Shown here: one piece after another, positions 35,013-46,185 of the stretch
Layout: the number at the start of each line of letters is the position of its first letter
Numbering within the stretch: position 1 is the first letter of the stretch
Source: Otatea glauca
Lineage: Eukaryota; Streptophyta; Magnoliopsida; Poales; Poaceae
Length of the DNA: 64,000 bases
Reading direction: 5' to 3'
NCBI GenBank assembly: GCA_036346275.1
Contig: JAYEVK010000155.1
Span: 1-64,000, forward strand
Program-made: the position numbers and the translations under genes
The notes under the pieces: generated by a model
Database searches by the model: none
The model's input: the letters and a program-made list of their open reading frames with translations, nothing else
What the model was told of the DNA's origin: nothing

Positions 35013-35987
35013 AATGAATCACTAAAAAACAAAAGATCGGTTTCTTGCAATAAAAACGCAATGATCCTTCCAAATAAGAGGCGATAGCAAGTAGAAGGAG
35101 GGGAGACAAATCCAAATTGCGTATAAGTAGATTGCAAGAATGTAAGTGCGAAATTTAAATGCTTGAAAGTAAGTTGCTAAATTTAATGCGAAATGTAAGT
35201 TCAAGCATGATATAAAGTGTTTTGTATTTCTGGAAGGAAGGTTTACAATGCCTCACAACAAAGTGGGCAAAAAGCTCAAAGGAGTCAAAACCTCTAAATC
35301 CTTTAAGAGAGGAAGGCCATCCCTTCCCCTCTATTTATACTACTCTTGATCACCCTCCACCCTTGGATGAGATCCTTCTACCCTAAGGACCACCATCAAG
35401 GGTTAGGATGACTCCCACACACAGCCTTACATAGGCTAACCCAAAATCCAACAAGCACATCGGGTTTTCAAGGCTTGCTAACTAGACCTGCTACTCTATC
35501 ACCTAGACCGCGATCCGACGGCCTCCCTTGATCCGAGCAGCTCCTAGTTAGCATCTCATCCATTCCTTGTCTTCTTGGTTCGCAGCGACTCCGTCTTCGA
35601 TCATCTTCCGGCGATCCTCGACCATTTGGACCTCCGACGCACCTTGCCTAGTCCCGGTCATCCTTCGCCTCACCATGACCTAGAACCGTTGTCCTGCAAC
35701 CATCAAAAACAAGGAACCACATCACATAGCATTGCCCACTTTTCTCAACATCGAGTCGATGAGTCAATATCGAGCATCGAGTAACCCTACTCGATACTTA
35801 TCGATTCTCACTCTACTCGAGTCACTCGACCACTGGTCTTCGACCAGCCAAAGTCCAGACCACTCGAGATCCGACCACTGGTCTTCAACCAGGATAGACT
35901 CAAATCAATCTCAACCTTGAGCACCAAATGCTCGAATCATGTCAATTACTCATCACACACTTGGGTAGACCTCCACATGGTCTTTCA
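35013..35987 (-). repeat. 3' LTR of B, inner part
   Basis: Starts on minus at 35987 with TGAAAGACCATGTGGAGG after the polypurine tract. It carries CTGGTCGAAGACCAGTGG-type palindromes at 35830-35905 and an intact TATAAATAG at 35339-35331. It is interrupted at 35012 by A and continues at 22832. Confidence 0.85.
35331..35339 (-). promoter_or_regulatory. TATA box of the B 3' LTR
   Basis: TATAAATAG on minus. The matching site in the B 5' LTR (about 43330-43345) reads CTCAATTTGTAC on plus, so the upstream promoter has lost its TATA box. Confidence 0.65.
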
Positions 35988-36000
35988 ATCTCCCCCTTGA
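35988..36000 (-). other. polypurine tract of B
   Basis: CAAGGGGGAGAT on minus immediately before the LTR start, as in A and D. Confidence 0.8.
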
Positions 36001-37618
36001 TGAGTATATTGACAAACACCCAAAAGGCATAAAAATTTTGAGTTTGAGAAGAGAAGAGAATGAATCAATTAGGATGAAAAGCCAAACTTGATTCAGAAAG
36101 ATGAAAATATGAACTTTGACTAAGTTGACAAAGGATTTTAGAGCAAAAACCAAGAAAAAACAAGTTTCCACAACTAAAAATCCAATAGAATCTTACAAAT
36201 GCTTATGATTCTTAAGATTAGCAAGTTTTCACCAAAATCACAAGACCCAAGAAAATGATGCCTTTTCTACAAATGCTTATGATTCTTAAGATTAGCAAAT
36301 TTTCACCAAAATCATAAGACCCAAAATGATGCATTTTCTACATTTCTCCCTCTTTTTGGCAATATAGACATCAAGATGGCAAATTCTTCTATTTCTCCCC
36401 TTTTGAAGATGCATGCATGAAATGCATCCTAAAAGAGCTTTGAGAATTATCCAAGTGATCATGTAGACAAAGTATGACACAAAGCTACTCAAGATCAGAA
36501 TATGCTTAACAAAGACATGTCCAATGCAAATGTCAATTTTGCTAGCAATCACAAAGAAGACAATGTCATTTTTGCATGATTTAACAAGTGCAACACTAAG
36601 CATTGTTTCTAAACTAGAGGCCAAGCCATACAATAGATCAAATGGAAAACCTAGAGTTCAACCTACTCAATACTTTGGAGAATCTAGAAGTGCATACAAG
36701 GTCCTTCGAGCTCATTTTTCAGTTAATGCAAATTTTGCTTTAAGACTTGAAAAGATATAGCGGGATGCAAATGTTTGACATTATTTGCATTCTTTACCTA
36801 CTTATGTTTTTTTGTTTGTTTTTTTAAAGCAATTGTCTAAAGCCACATTCAACCATCTCAATAAGAACTCTTAAGAGGATGGTCTTGGTCATACATGATG
36901 CTTTCCATGTTCATCGCAAGTGCAATGGGAGGCCGTCTTGTAAATGTAAGGTGTTGAGTCTAATGCGCACAAGAAAAGTTATTTTTGCTTATTTTTCATT
37001 TTTAGCACATTGAATTATGAGCAATTGAAAGACTCGAGTATGGATCTACCTAGTTTCACCCAAGTTGTTATAAGGACTCTAGTAGAAATCCAAAATTTCA
37101 CAAATAACAGCATATGCACCTAGAAAGGAATCATAGCAAGTAAAAGCACAAAGTTTTCATTTAAAGTTTTATTTTTTAAAAATTTTAAGAAGCTTAGCAA
37201 AATGAATGAACTTGGACATATCTAAGCTAGCATTTTTCTTCATAAAAGTAGCAGGGTGCATAGCATGAATAGAAGCTCATTTGCATAATAGACAAATCAC
37301 ATTAAATAGAAAATGGAGTCTATATGCAATGCATGAACAGATTCCCAAACTCTCCTTCAACAAGTGAATCAACTTTAAGCACAAATCTGATTCAAGTTGA
37401 GTTATTACCAAAATTAAGCTCAAGAAAGATCCAACTGAACTCAACAGAAACCAGAAACACAGAATGTGGAGAAGAAGTCAAGAACTTACAAACTGGGTGG
37501 TAATAGAGCATAGAAAAGATAGTAGATAACATAACTGCTCAGAAACACCCAGGAGATGCAAAAGAAAAGAAAGGTTGGAAGAAAATATATAATACATAAT
37601 ATACAAATCAGCTCCCCC
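36001..37618 (-). other. 3' non-coding region of B
   Basis: Aligns with 25105-26897 and, reversed, with 9609-10964. No sense ORF. An AT-rich block TTTCACCAAAATCATAAGACCC occurs twice, about 67 bp apart, near 36228 and 36300, a small local duplication. Confidence 0.55.
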
Positions 37619-39700
37619 TTACAATAAGTCGTAAGAGCTCACGACTCTAAGCTCACTCCTCAAGGCAACAAATATGGAGCTATCCAAAGGCTTGGTAAAG
37701 ATATCGACTATCTGGTGGTCACTCTCTACGAATTGAAGCGCGATATCTCCCTTCTCCACATGGTCTCTAAGAAAGTGATATCTAACATCAATATGCTTGG
37801 TCCGGGAATGCTGCACTAGATTTTTAGCAATACAGATAGCAGAAGTATTGTCACAGAAAAGTGGAACACTCACTATCGCTAACCCAAAGTCATGCAGAGT
37901 CGAGCGCATCCAAAGCACCTGACTACAGCAACTCGTTGTAGCAACATACTCGGCCTCTACAGTGGACTATGCAATCCCAGACTGCTTTCTAGACGACCAA
38001 GAAACAAGAGAAGTGCCAATGAATCGTCAAGTACCAGAAGTGCTCTTCCTATCTATCCTACAGCCAGCAAAATCAGCATCGAAAAATGCTTGAAGAGACA
38101 AACAAGATGAAGCAGAGTACCAAATACCATAATCAGTGGTAGTACGAAGGTAACTGAAGATGCACTTCACCGCTTGGCGGTGAGAGGTGCGAGGAGAAGC
38201 CTGAAATCGAGCGCATAGACACACAGCGAAATGTATGTCCACCCTCGAAGCGGTGAGGTACACGAGAGAGCCAATCATACTCCAGAACTCCTTCTGATCA
38301 ACACGCTCACTATCCTCGTCAGGCTCGAGGACAGTAGTAGTGGCCATAGGAATCATCATCGGCTTCCCATCAGACATCTCAAAGCACCTTAGGAGGTCTC
38401 GGGTGTACTTGACTTGATGTAAGAAGGTCCCCTCCCGAGTTTGCTTTATTTGGAAGCCAAGGAAGTAGCTCAACTTGCCCATCATACTCATCTCGAACTC
38501 TGTGCTCATCATGTCAGAAAACTGAGACACAAGAGAATGAGATGAGCCAACGAAGATGATATGTTCACATAAATCTGGATAAGAAGAAAATGAGACTCAT
38601 GGTGTCTGATGAACAGAGTTTTGTCTACTATGCCCATATTGAAGCCATGGCTGAGAAGATAAGATTTGAGCTTCTCATACCATGCTCTGGGGGCCTGCTT
38701 GAGTCCAAACAAAGCTTTGGAAAGCTTGTATACATGACTCAAAACCTTGGGGTTCTCGAATCCTGGAGGCTACCTGACATACGCCTCTTCCTCAATATAT
38801 CCATTGAGGAATGCACTCTTGACATTTATTTGATAAAGCTTGAAGCCCTTGGATGCAGAGAATGTAAGCATGATCCTAATACCCTCTAGTCTAGCTATAA
38901 GGGCAAAGGTTTCCTCGAAGTCAAGACCATCGACCTGAGAAAAGCCCTGTGAAACTAGCCTAGCTTTGTTTCTAATGACAACCCCATCCTCACTCTGCTT
39001 ATTTTTGAACACCCACTTGGTCTGAATGATATTATGACCAGATGGGAGCTCGACAAGTTGCCAAACTTTGTTCCTCTTGAATTTTTCAAGTTCCTCATGC
39101 ATAGCATTAATCCATGACTCATCGGATAATGCATGAGAAACATCTTTTGGCTCAAACGAGGCAACAAAGGCAGAGTGGAGGCAAAAACTAGACAACCCTG
39201 GTTTTGAGCGTGTGACACGCTCAAACAGATAACCAATGATCTGATCAGGTGGATGATGTCTCTGAATATGGTGGGGCGGTCCAGAAGCAGAAGTGGCATG
39301 TACCTCATGCGTAGAAGAGGTAGGATCAGAGCCACTAGCTGCATGAGAGTCAGAAGGCAAGGGTTGGTCTCCCTGATGTGCAGAAATGGAAACATGAGGC
39401 ACCTCAGGTGTAGAGGGGACTAGATTAGGTGAAACACCATCATACTCATCCTCCACAAAAATGGTCTCAGAGGTGGAAGAAGAGCATAAAATGTCAAGTC
39501 TAGCTCCAGGGCTAGCCTCATCAAAGGTCACTTCGCAGGTCTCAATGATCCTATTCGACTCACAGCTCCAGATCCTATAGCTACTAGAAGAAGTCGAGTA
39601 ACCCAGAAAAATACCATCAAAAGAGCGAGACTCAAACTTATCTAGGTTACCATACTTCAAAATGAAACACTTGCAACCAAACACACGAAAATGTGAAACA
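37619..39700 (-). pseudogene. copia reverse transcriptase and RNase H, copy B
   Basis: A long open piece (39684-38770) covers the integrase C-terminal linker and the RT start: WQLVELPSGHNIIQTKWVFK near 39050, then QINVKSAFLNGYIEEE. KLSKALFGLKQAPRAWYEKL follows near 38720. The YVDD motif is destroyed: after YV (38571) a deletion gives YVNISSS in a shifted frame. RT resumes at 38530 with MSMMGKLSYFLGFQIKQTRE. RNase H shows FFDADFAGCRIDRKSTSGT near 38060, CDNTSAICIAKN near 37830 and TKHIDVRYHFLRDH near 37790, with stop TAA at 37621-37619. This is the best-preserved pol of the three copies, but it still needs at least three frame corrections. Confidence 0.85.
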
Positions 39701-40152
39701 CTGGGCTTTCACCCATACCTCAACTCGTAAGAAGTGCGGTCCAAATATACTCTCAAGATTACTCGAATAGAAACATAGCATGCAGTAGCTATAGCCTCAG
39801 CCCAAAACTTTCGATGAGTATTGTACTCGTCTAGCATCGTCCTGGCCATCTCAACCAGGGTTCTATTCTTCCTTTCCACTACGCCATTTTGTTGAGGGAC
39901 GTAGGGAGAGGAGAACTGATGCTCTAAACCAGACTCCACATAGAAACTCTCAAAGTAGGAGTTCTTGAACTCCGTGCCATTGTCACTGCGTATAGCTCGT
40001 AAGGCACCTGGGAGCTCGATAGACAACCTACTGACCAAACCTCTTAAATGAGTAAAAGACTCATCCTTTGAGGCCATGAAAAACACCCAAGAATACCTGA
40101 AAAAATCATCGACTATGACAAGGACATACCACTCCCCACCCGATGACTGCAC
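39701..40152 (-). pseudogene. copia integrase catalytic core, copy B
   Basis: An uninterrupted frame of 147 codons beginning QSSGGEWYVLVIVDDF, with the first catalytic aspartate in VDDF, the second in RSDNGTEFKN and the glutamate in QQNGVVERKNR, then MARTMLDEYNTHRKFWAEAI. The DDE triad is complete. The zinc-finger domain and the protease that should precede it are absent: the sequence left of the core on the protein side (above 40165) is already the gag end, so one deletion removed about 700 bp when compared with copy C. Confidence 0.85.
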
Positions 40153-40576
40153 TCGAGCTAGACCTGGGAACCCAATGCTGAACCATACGACACCTCAGAG
40201 CACCAATCACAGAAGAAGAAGACTGGACTCGAGTGTATCTCTAACACTCAATTCTCACAAGATCGGAACTACCAATTGTAAAAGGTCGAGGAGCTGAAAC
40301 TGGGTTGGCCCGCCGTGATGCAAAGGCCAGACCATCCCAGTGAGGCTGCTTGAATCTTCTACCAAAATACGCCTCACGTCGCTGATATCTACCCCAATGG
40401 GAAAAATAAGGAATATCAAGAGGACGGCGGAAAGACTGACCACGAACAGCTCCAGGACTAAAACTCGAATGAACGGCATGAAAACTGAGTCCTGGACGCT
40501 GTCGAAAAACAGGCGACTCTCTGACCTATCTAGAAGCAGTGCGAGTTTTAGAAGCACTCAGAGTCAGGGGATGACC

Positions 40577-42607
40577 CTAAATTCCCCTAAGAGCAGCAAC
40601 ACACTCACGCCTTGTGATCTTGGCACACCTGAAATAGAAATCTACTAGGTGACAATCCTTCTGACAGAAGGTGCATGTATACTTCGCCTTACTAGAGGTA
40701 GAAGCAGTAGGAGCAGCCTTCTTGTCAAAGATCCCATGGACAACCCCAGTAGTCCTAAACACAGCGGTACTCACCCTGGGAGCTACCACGATCTCACCAC
40801 TCTTAGAGCCATGCACAATAGTGGGAGGATGCGCCCTAGCGTGCTCCAAGTAGTCAAATCCTAGACCCTGATTGAATCGACTAATCTTGGATTGGTCTAG
40901 AATGAGATTGAGCTTCTTCTTGCCTCCAACAAACTTCTCGAGAGTGCTAATGAGATACTCACACTCTCGGAAGAAAGACGCACATGAAGAATAGGGAAGA
41001 GAAGAGGAAGAAGAACCAGACAGAAAAGAACAACCAGCACGTGCATTTTTCTCCCTCAGCACGACTGCCTCAATCTTGAGGGCCTCACAAGAAACATAAG
41101 GGGAATTTCTAATCCTATAGGCTTGGTCTTCTAGCTTCTTCCTAAGTTCGACTTGGATTTTATCCATGTCCCCCTCAATCTCAGCACATCGCAAGCAATT
41201 TTCTTGTGACTTAACTAGTAAATCCTTAGCAAGTTCAGCACACTTGACATTTAAGGATTCATTGTCAAGTTTTAGTTGCCTATAGCCCTCACATGAGCTG
41301 ACTAAGTCCTTAGAAGCATGCAATTTAAGTTCATTGTTTCTAGTAGATAGCTTCCTAACGTGAGTGCTCATGGCATCAATTTCAGCAAGCAATTTAGGGT
41401 AATTATCACACGATTCACTAGTGTGAGCATGAAGAAAACTAGAATCGACAGGAATAGCATCAACAGAACTAGTGCTAGCATTCCTCAACCTAAGACTCTC
41501 AAGGTCAGAAACCAAACTATCATGCATAGTCCTTAGGTTCTCAAGCTCCACAAGCAAAGCATCGCAAAGAATACAGTCATCAGTGACTCGGGAGGGAGAA
41601 GATCTAAGAGAAACTAACTCCCGAGTCAAGGTACCTACTTCCTTCTCTAATTCCATACACCTAGCTGTAGCTCTAGCATAGAATTTTCCTAGCCTACAGA
41701 AAGCTTCATTGAACTGGTCATAAGAGGGTACCTCGTCCGAGTAGCTGTAAAGCTCAGAGTCGCTGATGCTATTGGCGTCCGCCATGAAGCACATCCCGGT
41801 GAAGTCGTCGCCGCCTTTCTTCTCTTACGGATCATCCTTGCCCTCGTCGCTCCAGGTCTCCCTGTCGGAGAGATTGATATCATCGAGTGCGGCGAGGACG
41901 TGATGGAAGAGCTTTTTGTTCTTCGAGAAGTTGTGGTACTTCTTCTCATGCCTACGGTCACGAGCTGGAGGCTTCTTGTTGTGGTTCTTGTCGATGTTGC
42001 CCTTCTCTAGCATGGGGCAGTTCTCTCAAATGTGGTTGAGGCCAGCACACTTGAAGTAGGTGATCATGCCACCTCTCTTCCTCTCCCTCGCCCTCTTGTA
42101 TGCATGAGAGAATTTGCGAGTCAAAAGAGCAAGCTTATTTTCAGCAAATTTTTTCAGTTGGTCATCACTTAGCTCGCAAAGGGTGAAGAGGGAAAAACTA
42201 GAAGAAGAATCCGAAATGGATCCAGTGGGATCGGTGACCAAAGCCATCAATTGAGATTTCGTCTTGAAAGAGACGACATCGATCTCATGAGTCTTGAATC
42301 GGGAATAAAGCCCGTCAAGAGTCAAAGTCGATAGGTCTGTAGTGTCCTTGATGGTGGTCACCTACATCTCCCAAACTCGAAGATCGAGTGCGATCAAGAA
42401 GTGTCGAGCATTATCCGAGTCAGTGTATAAGCAACCGACTGCTCAGAGGTTGCTCAAAATCTTTGTAAATAGACCAAAGCACTGATCTAGACTCTCACCA
42501 ACATGTTGTTCAAACCTGTTGTAATCACACTTGAATTGGTCATGTCTCACCATCTTGATTTGGATAGTGCCCTTATGATAAGCATCGAGAATCACCCAAA
42601 TCTGGTG
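40577..42607 (-). pseudogene. copia gag with long coiled-coil region, copy B, N-terminus deleted
   Basis: The gag N-terminus is cut at HQIW (42607), where LTR sequence is joined directly. A first open piece (42664-42443) holds YDQFK/YNRFEQ-type gag sequence. The first zinc knuckle near 42050 reads YFKCAGLNHI and then a stop, so two of its cysteine context residues are lost. The 405-codon open frame 41794-40577 is the best view of the coiled-coil region: EKEVGTLTRELVSLRSSP, then AEIDAMSTHVRKLSTRNNEL, then QLKLDNESLNVKCAELAKDL, with a second knuckle CTFCQKDCHLVDFYF whose last cysteine is tyrosine. The length and heptad pattern suggest a structural capsid or linker role. Confidence 0.85.
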
Positions 42608-42610
42608 AAT

Positions 42611-44033
42611 CAAAAGGAGGAAATAGGAAGGAGGTTTTCCTGCAAGTCCGGTATGACCGTACAAAAGATCGTATAACTAGACTCAAGAACAGCAGGAAGA
42701 ACAGAGCTAAGAATAGCACGAACACAAAAGATATTTTGAGGAATCTTTTGATCGGCTAAACAAAAACTCATGAGACTTGGTAGATGTGATCTTAAGGATG
42801 TCAGAAACTTATTCCAACCTTCAATCGCAAGGATTGACGTCAAAGTTCTAACCTTTTTGCCTTGGAAGGAAAACACACCAAGTTCATGCAAAACACAAGA
42901 ACTTGATCTTGGACTTGCTCGTGGGGTTTTGATGAGCAAGATGATCTAGGACAACCTCCGACATGTCACAGCAAACAAGAACTCAAGTCAAAATCTCCGC
43001 GAACACGATCTGTAAGAATGAATCACTCAAAAACACAAGATTGGTTTCTTGCAATAAAAACGCAACGATCCTTCGAAATAAGAGGCAATAGCAAGTAGAA
43101 GTAGGGGAGGCAAATCCAAATTGCGTAAAAGTAGATTGCAAGAATGTAAGTATGAAATTTAAATGCTTGAAAGTAAGTTGCTAAATTTAATGCGAAATGT
43201 AAGTTCAAGAATGATATAAAGTGTTTTTTATTTCTGGAAGGAATGTTTAAAAGCCTCACAACAAAGTGGGCCAAAACCTCAAAGGAGTCAAAACCTCTAA
43301 ATCCTTCAAGAGAGGAAGGTCATCCATTCCCCTCAATTTGTACTACTCTTGAATCACCCTCACCCTTGGATGAGATCTTTCTACCCTAAGGACTACCATC
43401 AAGGGTTAGGATGACTCTCACAAACAACCTTAAATTGGCTAACCCGAAACCCAACAAGCATACCAGGTTTTCAAGGCATGCTAACTAGACTCACTACTCT
43501 ATCACCTAGACTGCGATCCGACGACCCGCTTGATCCAAGCAGCTCCTAGTTAGCATCTCATCCATTCCTTGTCTTCTAGGTTCACAGCGACTTCGTCTCC
43601 AATCATCTTCTGGCGATCCTCACTGTCTGGACCTCTAACGCACCTTGCATAGTCCCGGTCATCCTTCGCCTCACCATGACCTAGCACCCCCGTCCTGCAA
43701 CCATCAAAAACAAGGAACCACATCACATAGCATTGCCCACTTTGCTCAACATCGAGTCGATGAGTTGATATCGAGTATCGAGTAACCCTACTCGATACTT
43801 ATTGATTCTCACTCTATTCAAGTCACTCAACCACTGGTCTTCGACCAGCCAAAGTCCAGACCACTCGAAGTCCGACCACTGGTCTTCGACCAGCCAAAGT
43901 CCAGACCACTCGACGTCCGACCACTGGTCTTCGACTAGGACAGACTCAAATCAAACTCAATCTTGAGCACCAAAACCTCGAATACAGTCAATTACTCATC
44001 ACACACTTGGGTAGATCTCCAAATGGTCTTTCA
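42611..44033 (-). repeat. 5' LTR of B, 3' end deleted
   Basis: Starts on minus at 44033 (TGAAAGACCATTTGGAG) and runs to about 42611, where it is fused to gag coding. About 50-90 bp of U5, the primer binding site and the gag start are lost. It contains CTGGTCGAAGACCAGTGG palindromes at 43830-43935 (one unit more than the 3' LTR). The TATA box is mutated. Confidence 0.85.
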
Positions 44034-44160
44034 CTTTTCAAATATTCAAATACTTATAATATTGGCCATAATCCAAATATACAAAATAAATCCAAATAAA
44101 TTCAGAAAATCCACAATTAACTATATTAAATCCAAATGAGCCAAAAATTGGGATGTTACA

Positions 44161-44379
44161 AACCTCACCCGTTAAATGAATCAGTGATGTAGGCCTTATC
44201 ATAGACGATTCCTATTTAGAATCGCTTGTTAAGGGTCTATATCACAGACGGTTCTTGTTTAGAACTGTATGTGATGATAAATTTCTGGTATTTACACTTT
44301 TTTGTTTGTTAGCTAGCCTTAGGGAATGCTAGCCACGCCCTCTAAAATAAAACAGATTACAAAGCATCACCAGCATATT
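44161..44379. repeat. CACTA-like subterminal remnant
   Basis: Contains inverted TCACAGACGGTTCTTGTTTAG / GTGATG and GACGATTCCTATTTAGAATCG pairs, as in CACTA subterminal regions. No terminus is visible. It lies between the outer end of E4 and the start of copy C. Confidence 0.4.
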
Positions 44380-45249
44380 TGAAGGGCCATATGGAGGTCT
44401 ACTCATGTTTGTGATAAGTTATTGACAATGTTTAAGGTAGTAGTGTTTAAGTTCGAGGGAGATTTGAAGTTTATTTCGAAATATGAAGCATTTGGAAGTG
44501 CTGTCCAACAAGGGCGATGCTACTAGCCTAGCATAGGCGGTAGCACCGGCTGGCAGTTCTACTGGCCCGGGTGCGGTAGCACCGAGCCTATGGCCGGTGT
44601 GAAAATTCCAGAGAACGTGTTTTCTAGATTGGCAGTAGGGCAGTGCTACCAGCCTGGGGGTGGTAGCACCGGTCTAGCATGGGCGGTAGCACTAGGCACT
44701 GGCCGGTGTGAAATTTCCAAAGAGTGCCTCTTCTCAGTTTTGGCTGTAGGGTGATGCTACCGGCCTGGGGTCGGTAGCACCGGTCCTTATGAGCGAGATT
44801 GGATATATTTGATGATTTTGTGATGTTTATTGCATATCTTTTTCGACATTACTATGTGATGGGTTTTTTTTCTTGTCTTTGATGGTTGCAAGACGTAGGG
44901 TTTTGGTCATAGTGAGGCGGAGGATGGCCGAGACTAGGCGATGAGTGTCGAAGGTCTAGAGGATCGAGAATCGCTGAAAGATTATCGAAAACGGAGTCGG
45001 TGATAACCTAGAAGACAAGGAACGGATAAGATGCTAGCTAGTAGCTGCTTGGATCAAGGAGGGCCGTTGGATCGTGGTCTAGGTGATAGAGTAGCGGGTG
45101 CAGTTAGTATGCTTTGAGCGTGCAAAACCTGTTATGTTAGAGGGTTTCGGGTTAGCCCATATATGAGTGAGTGAGTCAATCCTAGCCCTTAATGGTGATC
45201 CTTTGGGTAGAAAGAACTCATCCAAGGGTGGAGGATGACTCAAGAGTGG

Positions 45250-45258
45250 TATAAATAG
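45250..45258 (+). promoter_or_regulatory. TATA box of the C LTR
   Basis: TATAAATAG followed by AGGGTAGGGGTAG, as in the A, B and D LTRs. The gypsy fragment is inserted 21 bp downstream, close to the expected transcription start. Confidence 0.7.
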
Positions 45259-45278
45259 AGGGTAGGGGTAGCCCTCCT

Positions 45279-46185
45279 GATGAGGACATCACTTCTTCGG
45301 GTATGCCCATAGCACCTGCTGCCACAACTCCTCAGCCTATACAAGGACTGATCACTCGAGCTCGTGCACGTAAACTGAATTATTAGGTACTTTTGTTTCT
45401 TGATACATCTAATGACTTCAAGAACTATATGATGCTGCCTAAAATAGATTGTTTTATTCTTTTAAGGAATGAAGGTCCAAGCTCGATGATGGTGAATGGA
45501 AACGATGATGATTGCAGTTGGAGGAGTTCTCGAGTTGACCACAAGACCCTGAAGTCTCCATGATTGAAAAGAAGAGATGGCCATAATACTTAATAGAATA
45601 CAAGAAGATGGCAACCAAGACTTAGTGATGTTTTCAGTATTTCTCCATGGGATTGCGGTAGCAAGGAGAGGGGGTGTTGCATCACCTATAGAGTAGCCCT
45701 TCCCATGTAATAGAGTCCTTTAATTAGAGATAAGAAATAATAGGAAGGATGCCTAGCTAAAGATGAAAAGGAATAGGAGGGAAGGTCTGATTTTCGGTCA
45801 CAAATCAAGGCTTGGCCAAACAGCCCTCTCCCCCACTTCTTTTTATACCAAGGCTGGCCTCCAAAGTACTCGGATCTCATTGAGTTTAGGTTTATGCCTT
45901 GTGCAAACTTCTGTTCTTCAGTTGTGTCAGTCGACCACCTGTAAAGACAGCTTAATCGGAATTCCACCTTTGTTATTCTTGCTAGTTCTTCGATTGCTCA
46001 CTGGGATTGAATTTCATGTTTAGGTTGACCACGCCTTCGGCAAAGTCAATAACCATTTGGAGTTGGTTCAGCGATTGCTAAGGCGCAAACATCGTGCGGT
46101 TGTAGTCAGATCGTGAGGGTCAATTCTACCAAATTGAAATTTATCTACCTCATCGAAAGATCGGGCACCCTTCTTACATCACCTT
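45279..46185 (+). mobile_element. Ty3/gypsy 3' fragment (pol C-terminus plus LTR) inserted in the C LTR
   Basis: Flanked by CTCCT on both sides (45274-45278 and 46186-46190). The left part codes, up to one in-frame stop, for GLITRARARKLNY near 45345 and MMLPKIDCFILLRNEGPSS near 45430, a C-terminal signature of grass gypsy polyproteins. The right part resembles an LTR, from about TGATGTTTTCAG (45628) to CTTACATCACC. A 5' LTR, gag and most of pol are missing, so an exact 5-bp duplication around a truncated element is unusual. Confidence 0.6.

Larger units (their letters stand above)
22409..44033 (-). mobile_element. SIRE/Maximus-like copia retrotransposon B, with element A nested in its 3' LTR
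   Basis: Outer ends are TGGAGGACC at 22409 and GGTCTTTCA at 44033, with identical CTTTT duplications at 22404-22408 and 44034-44038. Without A (22833-35007 plus one ATAAG) it is about 9.4 kb. Order on the minus strand: 5' LTR (44033-42611), gag (42607-40577), integrase, reverse transcriptase and RNase H (40152-37619), 3' non-coding region, polypurine tract (36000-35988), 3' LTR (35987-35013 and 22832-22409). The primer binding site and the gag start were lost in a deletion at about 42608, and protease was lost in a second deletion at about 40153-40165. Confidence 0.9.
20202..44160 (-). mobile_element. E-family LTR E4, split by copia element B
   Basis: On the minus strand it starts at 44160 with TGTAACATCCCAATTTTTGG. 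It continues across 44039-44160, is interrupted by B (22409-44033), and resumes at 22403 down to about 20202. The part at 20210-20620 matches 49214-49560 of E3 (for example CACCACGTGTCATCAACAAG versus the E3 version). The last ~900 bp of the family and the terminal GACA are missing at the left, where a CACTA end abuts. It carries no protein domain. Confidence 0.65.
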
